Of a DNA stretch of 64,000 nt, positions 17,358 through 27,000 are shown piece by piece. The stretch's first letter is position 1. The number at the start of each line of letters is the position of its first letter. Source of the DNA: Microcoleus vaginatus HSN003 (GTDB taxonomy: Bacteria; Cyanobacteriota; Cyanobacteriia; Cyanobacteriales; Microcoleaceae). The DNA is taken from the NCBI RefSeq assembly GCF_022701255.1, contig NZ_CP031705.1, positions 1 through 64,000 on the forward strand. The letters are read 5' to 3'. The notes beneath the pieces are model-generated. The model was not told the origin of the DNA. It was given only the letters and a program-made list of their open reading frames with translations, and ran no database searches. The position numbers and the translations under genes were made by a program.

Positions 17358-17717
17358 TTATTCGCATATCGCTGAAATCCGGCATTCCTTGCTTGACTGA
17401 CCCCTTGCAGCACTGAGATAAACTACCGGCGGCGGCTCATCAATTACAGCTTGAGGATTTTTTGTCATAAATTTACTAATCTCCCTATCTAAAGTAGCTG
17501 CAAAATCAGGTTCGTCCCAATCCTCGCTTTCTTCAATGCTGATGCTTGTTGGTGGCCCAATATCAAAATTGAGATCATCGCCAAAATCCGAAACTTTATT
17601 AATGGGATCTATTTTCTGACCGGTATCAGTGGCAAAAGCTTGAGTTGTATTGGCTATTAGTACGATCGGCAGTGCTACTATGGCACTTATCGTTTGTCGC
17701 GCCGTGATTTTCCTCAT
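17358..17717 (-). CDS. Hypothetical secreted acidic protein
   Basis: This is a 119-residue protein with a clear Sec signal peptide: basic start (MRKITARQ), a hydrophobic core (AIVALPIVLIA) and a likely cleavage after AFA near residue 29. The mature part is acidic and low in structure signals (SIEESEDWDEPDF; two Cys near the C-terminus in KECRISAICE). An excellent ribosome site (AGGAGG, 17722-17727) supports the ATG at 17717. I recognise no family. It is transcribed alone, with a long 5' region. Confidence 0.75.
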   Translation of the reverse strand: MRKITARQTISAIVALPIVLIANTTQAFATDTGQKIDPINKVSDFGDDLNFDIGPPTSISIEESEDWDEPDFAATLDREISKFMTKNPQAVIDEPPPVVYLSAARGQSSKECRISAICE

Positions 17718-18334
17718 GGTATCCTCCTGATATAAACTAAACTTTGGTGCTGCTATAAATTCAACATCTGCGGCTACTTTCCTGGGGTGTAACTCAATTT
17801 TAGATTTTAGATTTTAGATCTACTCCACAGATGAATCTGAGAGCTTGAACTAGGATCTAAAATTGTGGGCTACTTACCTCTGGGGCAGTTCGCAAGTATC
17901 CGTTTTTGAGCAGAGTCATTAATTAATAGTGGCTTGTTTTTCCACAGGATATAACCTTATCTGTGACTATTGGCGGCAAGTTTGCTTAACGCAGCATATC
18001 CGGTCAAGTGTTTGCTTTTCTATTTACTACGTGAAAACTCTTAAACAGTCAGGTTTTCCCGTTAAGTAAGTCCCCGGCATTTGCGAGTGTTCATCTCAGA
18101 CTCAAAGCAAAGTGGGTGAGAAGTTTTCGCACACCAGTTTTCGCACACCAGTTTTCGCACTCCCGCGCTGCCACCAGCAAGCTGACGTTAGATACCACAG
18201 CCACCGGATATCTGTCAATACTTATATCTTAACATTTCTAATTTTTTGCATAATTCTCGTTACCAGGAAGAGCCTGGTAACGCAGCTCGGCGAGGCACAG
18301 CCTCCAGCCAAGTCGAGATAAGTCGAGATGGCTC
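17718..18334. other. Long intergenic region with short direct repeats
   Basis: I see no gene here. The stretch contains TTTTAGATTTTAGATTTTAG (about 17800-17820) and three copies of AGTTTTCGCACACC (about 18122-18162). It lies between the start of the secreted-protein gene and the end of the response regulator, so its left part should hold the promoter of the former. Confidence 0.6.
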
Positions 18335-19027
18335 CTATTTCGTCAAGCCGTGTTCGAGAGCGAAGCGAACCAACTCAGTACGGCTGTTAGTACCCGTCTT
18401 GCTAAATAAACGGCTGACGTACTTTTCCACATTACGCACGCTAGTTTCCAAGCGGCGGGCAATTTCCTTATTCATCAAACCTTGAGCCACCAAATCCAAA
18501 ACACTTTGTTCTCGCGGAGTCAAATCAATTTTAATCGGCGAAGGACTTTGGGCGATCGAACTCCGCCCACTCAGCAAAGACTCAATTCTCGCCATTTGGC
18601 TTGTCAAAGCAGCAATATCTGGACTTTCAGCATTTTCGCCCGTCTCCTTAGCAGCCGCGCGGCGCGCCAGCAAATTGGTTACTATTGCTACTAACTCGTC
18701 GGGATCGAAGGGCTTAGAAAGATAAGCATCGCAGCCTGCTTGATAGCCTTGAATACGATCGCTCGTCATCCCCTTAGCCGTCAAAAACACCACCGGCAAA
18801 GCCTTATAGCGAGGATCTTCCCGCACTTGCTTGAGAAATTGATAACCGTCCACCTGGGGCATCATAATGTCTGAAATCACCAAATCCGGATTAGTCTGCT
18901 GCAAGAGTTCCCACCCATCCCGAGCATTACTGGCCACCTCAACCGCAAAATCGCTATCTTCCAAATAAGCTTGTACTGCTTCCCGCAAGCCCGGTTCATC
19001 ATCTACCAATAATAATCGTGCTGACAT
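18335..19027 (-). CDS. NarL/FixJ-type response regulator (receiver + LuxR HTH)
   Basis: This 230-residue two-component regulator has a canonical receiver at residues 1-120: acidic pair in LLLVDDEPG, phospho-Asp in DLVISDIMMP near 53, Thr in FLTAKG, Lys in SKPFDP. A Ser-rich linker leads to a LuxR-type helix-turn-helix (LTPREQSVLDLVAQGLMNKE, then RLETSVRNVEKYVSRLF, about 165-220). The closest family I know is Ycf29/TctD-like, found in cyanobacteria and red-algal plastids, but I cannot prove that. No histidine kinase is adjacent, so it is an orphan at this locus. The ATG is at 19025-19027. Confidence 0.92.
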   Translation of the reverse strand: MSARLLLVDDEPGLREAVQAYLEDSDFAVEVASNARDGWELLQQTNPDLVISDIMMPQVDGYQFLKQVREDPRYKALPVVFLTAKGMTSDRIQGYQAGCDAYLSKPFDPDELVAIVTNLLARRAAAKETGENAESPDIAALTSQMARIESLLSGRSSIAQSPSPIKIDLTPREQSVLDLVAQGLMNKEIARRLETSVRNVEKYVSRLFSKTGTNSRTELVRFALEHGLTK

Positions 19028-19232
19028 AGTTGTTACCCTTACGCTTTACCACTATTTTTTAATTTAGCCGCATTGAACTCTTATTGTCACTCTATCCCTC
19101 GAAGGAAGTTAAAAAATTGTTGTTCAACTCAAGAGCTTTGAGTTAGGTTTTGATCTAACGATTAAAAAGTTCTTAAATCTTTAATTCAAAACTCGAAACT
19201 CAAAACTCAAAATTATTGTTGAACCCTTCCAC

Positions 19233-20060
19233 TTAAACTTTTGAACGATCGGTCAAAATTTCATAGCCAGTTTCTGTCACCAACACAGTATGCTCAAACT
19301 GAGCCGACATAGCATTGTCAACGGTTACAGCAGTCCACTTGTCAGAAAGCGTCCGAGTGTACTTAGAACCGGCATTCAAAATTGGTTCGATCGCCAATGT
19401 CATGCCCGCTCGCAATTTCACGTTCGGCATTTCGCGGGTGCGGAAATTGAAAACCGACGGTTCCTCGTGCAAATTTCGCCCGACACCGTGGCCCGTAAAC
19501 TCCTCAACGATGCTAAAACCGTTGCTTTTGACATGATCTTCGATCGCACCAGCCAGATCGAGCAAATAAGCTCCAGCCTTCACTTGTTCGATGCCTTTGT
19601 AGAGCGCTTCTTCTGCGACTCGGATTAATTTTGCAGATTCGGGAGTCACTTCCACAACTGCGATCGTGATGCAAGAATCGCCGTGAAAACCTTGATAATA
19701 TGCCCCAGTATCTACCTTGAGAACATCTCCCGCCCGAATTACTTTTTTGGGACTGGGTATGCCGTGAACAACTTCGTTATTAATGCTAGAGCAAATCGAT
19801 CCCGTGAAACCGTGATAGCCTTTAAAACTGGGAGTTGCACCCATTTCGCGGATGCGTCTTTCGGCATAAGCATCCAAATCAGCAGTAGTCATTCCCGGTT
19901 TTACCATTAGGGAAATTTCTTTGAGTACCGTTGCCACGATTTTCGCTGCCTGTCGCATAATTTCGATTTCGCGTTCGGACTTAATTTCAATGCCTCGACG
20001 CTGTTTTTTGACTTGGGGTGCTTGAGTTGGGCCAGAAAGCAGACTGCTAAAAATATTCAT
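19233..20060 (-). CDS. map: Methionine aminopeptidase, type I
   Basis: This 275-residue enzyme removes the initiator methionine from new proteins. Type I signatures are present: the substrate loop ([15 protein letters not shown]), the metal-ligand aspartates in [16 protein letters not shown], the ligand His in [12 protein letters not shown], and the ligand glutamates in AIEPI and QFEHTVLV. A ~35-residue N-terminal extension ([20 protein letters not shown]) precedes the catalytic core. I chose the ATG at 20058-20060. An upstream in-frame start at 20213 would add 51 residues lacking family similarity. The gene stands alone between the response regulator and a repeat-rich gap. Confidence 0.95.
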   Translation of the reverse strand: MNIFSSLLSGPTQAPQVKKQRRGIEIKSEREIEIMRQAAKIVATVLKEISLMVKPGMTTADLDAYAERRIREMGATPSFKGYHGFTGSICSSINNEVVHGIPSPKKVIRAGDVLKVDTGAYYQGFHGDSCITIAVVEVTPESAKLIRVAEEALYKGIEQVKAGAYLLDLAGAIEDHVKSNGFSIVEEFTGHGVGRNLHEEPSVFNFRTREMPNVKLRAGMTLAIEPILNAGSKYTRTLSDKWTAVTVDNAMSAQFEHTVLVTETGYEILTDRSKV

Positions 20061-20338
20061 GTATTGATTGGCGGGTAATTTTGTACTTTGACGGCAGGTT
20101 GAAGCAAAAAAACGGCAAATATCCAGTTTTTTGTGGAAAAACGAGTGTCTTGTTCCGAACTGTCGATCGCGTTTCCCTTTAGCTAGCTTAATATTTTTCT
20201 CACTAATCGGCACGGGATTGGGGGGTCAACAAAGCGGTTTTAACCGCCGAGTCCCTTGGAAATCACCCAATAGCACTATTGTCAATCAGCCTTCACGGAC
20301 GGGCTCTCCGGCCCAACGCCTACTCCCCACAAGAAAAT
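20061..20338. repeat. Intergenic region ending in a dispersed hairpin repeat
   Basis: The right part (20298-20395) is a near-complete member of the dispersed family: CGGGCTCTCCGGCCCAACG, then CACAAGAAAATTTACTCTTT, then GAACAGGCATCTTGCCTGTTC (20351-20371), then TTGAGCATGGTGCAAGATAT. It crosses the 3' end of the next gene. The left part shows nothing else that I can support. Confidence 0.8.
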
Positions 20339-22408
20339 TTACTCTTTGTGGAACAGGCATCTTGCCTGTTCTTGAGCATGGTGCAAGATATCAGTTGGAG
20401 GGGGATTTCCGAGTCTTCCTGTGAGGTTAGCAATTGTGGCAATTAACTTAGTGATGTCAACTGGTTTAGATAAGTGCATCTGGAAACCAGCTTCCAGCGC
20501 TTGCTGGCGCTCTTCTTCTCTGGCGTAGGCCGTCAGGGCGATCGCAGGCATCTTTCCACCCCTGAGCCTTTCCATTTCTCTCACCTGCGCGATCAACTCA
20601 TAACCGTCTGCTTCCGGCATTCCAATGTCGCTCAGCAGCAGATCCGGCGAATAACTTTCCAGTGCATCTAGAGCGCCGGCCACCGATGCCGCCGATCGCA
20701 CCATAGCTCCTTCGTCCTCGAGTAAAGCAATCAAAAACTCCCGCGTGTCATCGTCATCATCCACCACCAGCAATTGCAAATTAGCCAGAGTGGGGAGAAC
20801 CTCTGTTGCGTCCTTGAGCGACGACCAATCATCCCCTGCACTTGCGGTCTTCCTCTTAGTAATAGGTAGAGCTACCGTAAATTTCGCACCCTCGCCCGGA
20901 TTATTTTCTGCATCCACCTTACCGCCGTGCAGATCCACCAAGTGACGGACGATCGCCAATCCCAGTCCCAAACCCCCGTAAGACCTAGTTGTGCTGCTAT
21001 CAGCTTGACGGAAGCGATCGAAAACATAAGGCAAAAAATCAGGAGCGATACCAATGCCACTATCAATTATCTGAATGTGAGCTTCATCGCCAACTGACTC
21101 CAACCGCACCTCTACTTTACCCTCTTGCGGACTAAACTTAATCGCATTTGACAGCAAATTCCACACAATTTGCTGCAAGCGATCTGGATCGCCGATAACT
21201 TCACCTACATTGGGACTGCACGTTAATTCTACGACTATTGATTTTTCTTCAGTCAGCGGCTGCAAAGAATCTATTGCCAGTTTGATCGCAGATTCCAACC
21301 GAATCGGATGCATATTTAAATTTAGTTTCCCCCGCAGAATCCGCGAAACATCTAAAATATCTTCAATGAGTTGCGCTTGAGATTTAGCATTGCGCTCAAT
21401 GGTTTCTAGGGCTTTATCGATAGTTTCTTGGTCAAATCTTTTGGTACGAAGCAGCCTAGACCAGCCGAGAATTGCATTTAAAGGAGTGCGGAGTTCGTGA
21501 GAGAGAATAGCTAGAAATTCATCCTTCATTTGGTTAGCTCTCTCAGCTTCTTGTCGCGCCACTTGTTCGCGGATTAGTCTGCTGCGTTCTTCCTCTGCTT
21601 GCTTGCGGTCTGTGACATCTCTAACCGTACCCACGTGACCGATCAGTTTTCCCAAATCCGAAAACATTGGCGACGACTGCACATTAATCCAGCGCACACT
21701 TTCGCTACTAGCTAATCGAAACTCGTTAGAATATTCGTGGCCTTCTTTAATCCAAGCTAACCAATCTGCTACTACGCGCTCGCGATCTTCTGGATGAACT
21801 TCCCGCTGCCAAATCTCGGCTAAACTTTCCTCCAAAGTTAACCCGCAAATGGCTTGACAACGGGGATTGATGTATGTACAGCGGCCTTCAACGTCAGCTA
21901 AGTAAATTCCCAGTGGCGAACAAGCACACAAAGTACGAAACCGCTCTTCACTTTTACTTAGTTCACTATTAACAGCAGCTAGCTGTGTTGCTTGCTGCTT
22001 CACCTCAACTGTTTTTTGGAACAATTCCACAAATACCCCCACCTTGGATGTCAATATTTCCGGTTCCAAGGGTTTGAACAGGTAATCAACCGCACCCAGT
22101 GAATAACCTTTAAACACGTGGGTGTCATTACTGCTGAATGCTGTGATAAAAATAATCGGAGTCGATCGCGATCGATCTCTAGAGCGAATCAATGTTGCTG
22201 TCTCAAATCCATCCATTCCCGGCATCTGCACATCAAGCAAAATTACCGCAAAATCTTCATTAAGCAGACATCTCAGAGCCTCCGCGCCCGAATTAGCTTG
22301 TACTAGGTTATAAGAGGGGCTATTGAGAATAGCTTCTAAAGCTACCAAATTTTCTGGGCGATCGTCAACTAAAAGGACATTTACTCGATGGGGGGAGTGC
22401 AGATTCAT
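20339..22408 (-). CDS. Hybrid sensor histidine kinase REC-PAS-HisKA-HATPase-REC
   Basis: This 689-residue signalling kinase has an N-terminal receiver (VNVLLVDDRPENL, phospho-Asp in VILLDVQMPG near 58), a coiled coil, and a PAS/PAC domain (about 145-275). HisKA follows with phospho-His in [17 protein letters not shown] near 300, then HATPase (N-box QQIVWNLLSNAIKFSP, G-boxes DSGIGI and GLGLGLAIV), and a C-terminal receiver (LLVVDDDDDTRE, phospho-Asp in DLLLSDIGMP). It lies 7 bases downstream of cheB, as the last gene of the cluster. Its last ~15 residues (DILHHAQEQARCLFHKE) and the stop come from a dispersed hairpin repeat, so the native C-terminus was probably replaced. Confidence 0.95.
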   Translation of the reverse strand: MNLHSPHRVNVLLVDDRPENLVALEAILNSPSYNLVQANSGAEALRCLLNEDFAVILLDVQMPGMDGFETATLIRSRDRSRSTPIIFITAFSSNDTHVFKGYSLGAVDYLFKPLEPEILTSKVGVFVELFQKTVEVKQQATQLAAVNSELSKSEERFRTLCACSPLGIYLADVEGRCTYINPRCQAICGLTLEESLAEIWQREVHPEDRERVVADWLAWIKEGHEYSNEFRLASSESVRWINVQSSPMFSDLGKLIGHVGTVRDVTDRKQAEEERSRLIREQVARQEAERANQMKDEFLAILSHELRTPLNAILGWSRLLRTKRFDQETIDKALETIERNAKSQAQLIEDILDVSRILRGKLNLNMHPIRLESAIKLAIDSLQPLTEEKSIVVELTCSPNVGEVIGDPDRLQQIVWNLLSNAIKFSPQEGKVEVRLESVGDEAHIQIIDSGIGIAPDFLPYVFDRFRQADSSTTRSYGGLGLGLAIVRHLVDLHGGKVDAENNPGEGAKFTVALPITKRKTASAGDDWSSLKDATEVLPTLANLQLLVVDDDDDTREFLIALLEDEGAMVRSAASVAGALDALESYSPDLLLSDIGMPEADGYELIAQVREMERLRGGKMPAIALTAYAREEERQQALEAGFQMHLSKPVDITKLIATIANLTGRLGNPPPTDILHHAQEQARCLFHKE

Positions 22409-22415
22409 AATTTTT

Positions 22416-23153
22416 TTAATCTTTAATTCTTAGCAAATTGACTAAACAGGGAGCGATTTTAGAGAGGGGTAAAATCCAGTCTACTTCAACATTTGCGATC
22501 GCGGAGGCTGGCATGGTCGCGCATAAAGCCGAAGCCGGTTCCTCCACAAATGTCAATCCTCCCTCAGCTTTAATTTTTGCCAGCCCTTCACTGCCATCAG
22601 AATTAGCTCCTGTTAAAATTATGCCGATAACTTTCTCCCCAAAGGCATCTGCAGCAGACTCAAACAGCACATCGATTGAGGGCCGCGCGTAGGAGACAGG
22701 AGCCTCTGTTGATAGTGCAAATTTAGGAGTTCGGCGATTGGGGATTGGGGATTTTGAATTATGGATTGACTCGACTGCCACGCTCCCCCATTCTGTAAAG
22801 TCGTTTTCATACAGCCTAAACTCCTCCTCACAGGGCGATTCTATTAGCAAGTGATAGTCCGCAGGAGCCAAGTAAACCCGTCCAGGTACGATCTCCTCTT
22901 TGTCTTGGGCCTCTGTGATTTGGAGAGAGCTTTGCTTTTGTAAAAAATCAGTAAGCCTATTCTGAGAACTCTTATGGCGGTGTTGGACAATAACTACAGG
23001 CAAAGGAAAGCTTTGTGGCAAATCTGCCAGCAGCACAGTCAGAGCCTCTAGCCCTCCCAAAGACGTGCCAACAACCACTATTTCAAATTTTTTTTTATTT
23101 AACTCTTCGGTAGATTTTATCACTACTTTCAATTGGTTCATAGTATTTTTCAT
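22416..23153 (-). CDS. cheB: CheB-type protein-glutamate methylesterase (stand-alone catalytic domain)
   Basis: This 245-residue protein is a CheB catalytic domain without the usual N-terminal receiver. The catalytic triad is visible: Ser in VVGTSLGGLEAL near 30, His in VIVQHRHKSS near 58, Asp in LTGANSDGSEGL near 185. It would remove methyl groups from, or deamidate, glutamates of chemoreceptor-like signalling helices. It overlaps the end of cheR and precedes a hybrid kinase by 7 bases, so it is very likely co-transcribed with both. Residues about 125-140 (IHNSKSPIPNRRTP) are encoded by a GGGGATT repeat and form an apparent in-frame insertion. The start could also be the ATG four codons downstream. 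Confidence 0.92.
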   Translation of the reverse strand: MKNTMNQLKVVIKSTEELNKKKFEIVVVGTSLGGLEALTVLLADLPQSFPLPVVIVQHRHKSSQNRLTDFLQKQSSLQITEAQDKEEIVPGRVYLAPADYHLLIESPCEEEFRLYENDFTEWGSVAVESIHNSKSPIPNRRTPKFALSTEAPVSYARPSIDVLFESAADAFGEKVIGIILTGANSDGSEGLAKIKAEGGLTFVEEPASALCATMPASAIANVEVDWILPLSKIAPCLVNLLRIKD

Positions 23154-23922
23154 AAGGTGTAAAAGTCAGAGACTCCTGATGTCCTAGTCCTAAAACCCCA
23201 AACATTCCCAGGCTCTCATAAAAAAGCTTGTGTACCCGCTCCTGGAGGTGTGAATTGAAATAAATCATCACATTACGGCATAAAATAACATTAAACTCAT
23301 TAAAAGAATTATCCGTTGCTAGGTTGTGGTGAGCAAAGACAATATTATCTTTAAGTGAAGAGCGAAAAATCGCATTTTCATAGGCAGCAGTGTAATACTC
23401 AGAAAACGCTTTCTTGCCCCCAGCTTTGTGGTAGAGTTGCGTATATTCTTGCATTTGTTTCAGCGGGAATATCCCTGTTTTTGCTGTTTTCAGAACTAAT
23501 TCATTCATGTCCGTAGCGTAAATCCGACAGCGGTCATACAGTCCTTCTTCTTGCAGCAAAATTGCCATAGAATAGACTTCTTCTCCCGTTGAACATCCAG
23601 CGTGCCAAATCCGAATGAAAGGATAAGTACGCAGCAGCGGCACCACTTTATTTCTGAAACTAATGTAAAAGGTGGGATCGCGAAACATCGCCGTTACATT
23701 GACAGAAATGTCCAGCAGTAAACGGTCTAGGTAAGCAGGATTGTGAAGTACCTTTTCCTGAAGTGCAGAGACACTGGTGAGCCGTTCCGAGCGAATAGTG
23801 TTCCAAATACGGCGCTTGAGAGAGGCAAGAGCATAATTGCGAAAATCAAATCCGTAATAGCGAAACATTCCCTCTAGTAGGAGTTGAATTTCGATTGTTT
23901 CCAGTTCATGGCTTTCGGGCAT
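23095..23922 (-). CDS. cheR: CheR-type protein-glutamate O-methyltransferase
   Basis: This 275-residue SAM-dependent methyltransferase has an N-terminal helical domain (GFDFRNYALASLKRRI near 25; LLDISVNVTAMFRDP near 70). The Rossmann fold follows, with the SAM motif (IWHAGCSTGEEVYSMAILL near 107) and the typical IYATDMN and NVILCRNVMIYF motifs. It methylates glutamates in receptor or HAMP-linked helices. I start at the ATG at 23922 (MPESHELE). The frame continues upstream to 24015, but those codons come from a TTGACTG heptamer array. It lies between the giant kinase and cheB, and overlaps cheB by 59 bases. Confidence 0.93.
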   Translation of the reverse strand: MPESHELETIEIQLLLEGMFRYYGFDFRNYALASLKRRIWNTIRSERLTSVSALQEKVLHNPAYLDRLLLDISVNVTAMFRDPTFYISFRNKVVPLLRTYPFIRIWHAGCSTGEEVYSMAILLQEEGLYDRCRIYATDMNELVLKTAKTGIFPLKQMQEYTQLYHKAGGKKAFSEYYTAAYENAIFRSSLKDNIVFAHHNLATDNSFNEFNVILCRNVMIYFNSHLQERVHKLFYESLGMFGVLGLGHQESLTFTPYEKYYEPIESSDKIYRRVK

Positions 23923-23944
23923 TTTTAATTGGTAATTGGGAATT

Positions 23945-24020
23945 GGGCATTGTTGACTGTTGACTGTTGACTGTTGACTGTTGACAACTAACAACTGCCA
24001 ACAGTCAACTGACAACTGAC
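23945..24020. repeat. TTGACTG heptamer array between kinase and cheR
   Basis: About four perfect TTGACTG units are followed by degenerate and inverted CAACTGACAA/CAGTCAACTG units. It lies in the leader of cheR inside a presumed operon, and runs up to the stop codon of the giant kinase. Confidence 0.85.
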
Positions 24021-24023
24021 TTA

Positions 24024-27000
24024 TTATCGATAAAGCCAGACACGCAGCAGCGAGAGCAACTGTTCCGTATCCACAGGTTTGGTAATGTAGTCAGACGCAC
24101 CAGCTTCGATACATTTTTCCCGATCGCCCTTCATAGCTTTCGCAGTAAGAGCAATCATTGGCAACGAAGCAAATTGAGGCATATTACGAATTGCTTGCAT
24201 GGTTTCGTAACCGTCCATCTCTGGCATCATCACGTCCATCAACACAATATTTATGTCAGGCGTATTTTGCAATTTAGCAATGCCCTCTCGCCCATTCTCG
24301 GCATACTCAATCGTCATTTGATGGCGCTCCAGCATACTCGTAAGGGCGAAAATATTCCGCATATCGTCGTCAACAATCAAGACTGTCTTGCCCGCGAGGG
24401 TCGAATCTGTTTGATACAATTGCTCTAGCATTTGGCGCTTTGGTTCGGGCAAATTTGCTTGGACTCGGTGCAAAAACAAAGCTGTTTCATCTAACAAACG
24501 TTCTGGCGATCGCACATCTTTAACAATGATTGTTTCCGCCATGCGCTTGAGTTGAGTTTCTTCGGCTCTCGTCAACTCTTTGCCCGTATAAATAATAATC
24601 GGCAGAGCTTTCAAACTTGCCTGTTGCTTAATCTGCTCAATTAGTTCAAAACCAGTCATATCTGGCAGTCCCAAATCCAGTACAATGCAATCAAAAGGCC
24701 CTGACATCAAAGTTGCTAGCGCCTCTGCACCACTCCCCACAGCCGTGGTAGAAACATCGTGATTGCCGATTAAATCCACAATGCTCAGACGCTGTGTTTC
24801 GTCGTCTTCCACGACTAGCAAATTCTTCACAGGCCGCTCCACAAACCCCTTAATATCAGTCAAAGCTTGGCTCAAAGCGTCGCGGCTGACCGGCTTTTGT
24901 AAGTACGCGATCGCCCCTAACTGCAAACTGCGCTGCCGCCCTTCTTCAACTGATACAATGTGAACCGGAATGTGGCGCGTACTTGGATCGTGCTTCAAGC
25001 GATCGAGCACTGTCCAGCCATCCATCACAGGCAAATTTAGATCCAACATAATCGCAGTTGGCTTGAACTCTCGCGCCATCGCCAAACCGATATCGCTCCG
25101 CAAAGCCACCAAACCTTTAAAACCCTGTTCCTGCGCCATATCCAACAGAATTCGAGCAAAGTTTACATCATCTTCAATAATCAAAAGCACGCGATCGTCG
25201 AGACTGACATTTTCCCGATCGTCAGCGATCATCGGTGATGGATAAGGGGCGATCGGCAAATTGAAATTCGGCGAAGGAACTGCAGAAGAAATAGCAGCCG
25301 GCAATTGAGCCATTGGCTTGCCCGTTCCCGATTCCTGATCATTCATTCTTCGCGATTCTTGGTAAGTTTGCGGCAGATAAAGCGTGAACCTACTACCCTC
25401 ACCAGGGCGACTTGTCAATTGAATTTCTCCCCCTAACAGATTAGCGATTTCTCTACTAATTGACAAACCCAAACCCGTACCCCCGTATTTGCGGCTAGTG
25501 CTACCATCAGCTTGTTGGAAAGCCTCAAAAATAACCCTGTGTTTTTCAGCCGAAATTCCAATCCCCGTATCGCTAACTGAGAAAGCCAAAACCGTAGGGG
25601 AAGTCCTTAAACTTTCTATCTCTACACTCCACCCTTCCCGCGCTACTTCGACACGCAATTTCACCTCACCTCGCTCAGTAAACTTAAACGCATTCGAGAG
25701 GAGATTCTTCAAAACTTGTTGCAGCCGTTTAGCATCAGTATAGAGACCTTTTGGCAACTCAGCCTCCAGCTCGATTTTAAAACTCAACTTCTTATCCTGG
25801 GCGATTTGACGGAAAGTTCGCTCCAAATGATCTCGCAAGTCCTTAAACAACACTTGCTCAATTTCCACCGACATCGTGCCTGATTCAATCTTAGCGAGAT
25901 CCAAGATGTCATTAATCAGCCCTAACAAATCATTTCCCGCCGAGTAAATTGTGCGCGTGTATTCAACTTGCTTCAGAGTCAAATTGCCTTCAGTATTGTC
26001 CGAAAGCAATCGAGCCAGAATCAACAGCGAATTCAGCGGAGTTCGCAACTCGTGAGACATATTTGCCAGAAACTCCGACTTATACTTAGAAGTTAGAGCC
26101 AACTGTTCGGCTCTTTCTTCCAACAACCCCCTCGCCTGTTCGATATCTCGGTTTTTCCGCTCAACTTCCTTATTTTGCAGCGCTAGCAATTCCGCTTGTT
26201 CTTCTAGTTCTTCATTCGTTTGTTGCAACTCTTCCTGCTGCTTCTTCAGCAGTTCCTCATTCGTCTTCTGCACCTGCGCTTGCTGTTCTAGCCGCTGGTT
26301 AGTGTCCCTTAGTTCCCTTTGCTGAGTTTGCAACTCTTCAGCCAAAGATTGCGCCTGTTTCAGCAACTCTTCCGTCCTCATACTCGCCGCAATTGTATTT
26401 AAAACAATGGCGATACTTTCCGTCAGTTGGTCGAGGAATGTCAAGTGAATTTCGCTGAATCGGCGGAACGAAGCTAACTCGATTACTGCCGTCACTTCTC
26501 CCTCAAATAGTACAGGTAAAACCACGACATTCAGCGGCGTAGCTTCTCCCAGACCCGAGCTAATTTTAACGTAGTTGTCCGGCACTTCTGTCAACAGGAT
26601 TCGTTCTTTTTCCAGGGCGCACTGTCCTACCAAACCTTCGCCTAAATGGAATCTATTTCCTAACTGTTTGCGTTCGCGGTAGGCGTAGGTACTTAACAGT
26701 TTGAGAAACGGATCATGCTCCACAGCTTCCATCATAAAGAAGACGCCATGCTGAGCAGAAACCAGCGGCGTCAATTCTGAAAGAATTAGTTTAGAAACTG
26801 TTTCTAAATCCCGCTGGCCTTGCAGCATTCGAGTGAACTTAGCGAGGTTTGTTTTCAGCCAATCTTGCTCGGTATTCTTCTGCGTTGTCTCCCGCAGATT
26901 GGCAATCATCTGGTTAATGTTATCCTTAACAATGGCAACTTCTCCTTCAGCAGCGACGGAAATTGACCTCGTTAAATCGCCTCGGGTAACAGCAATTGCC

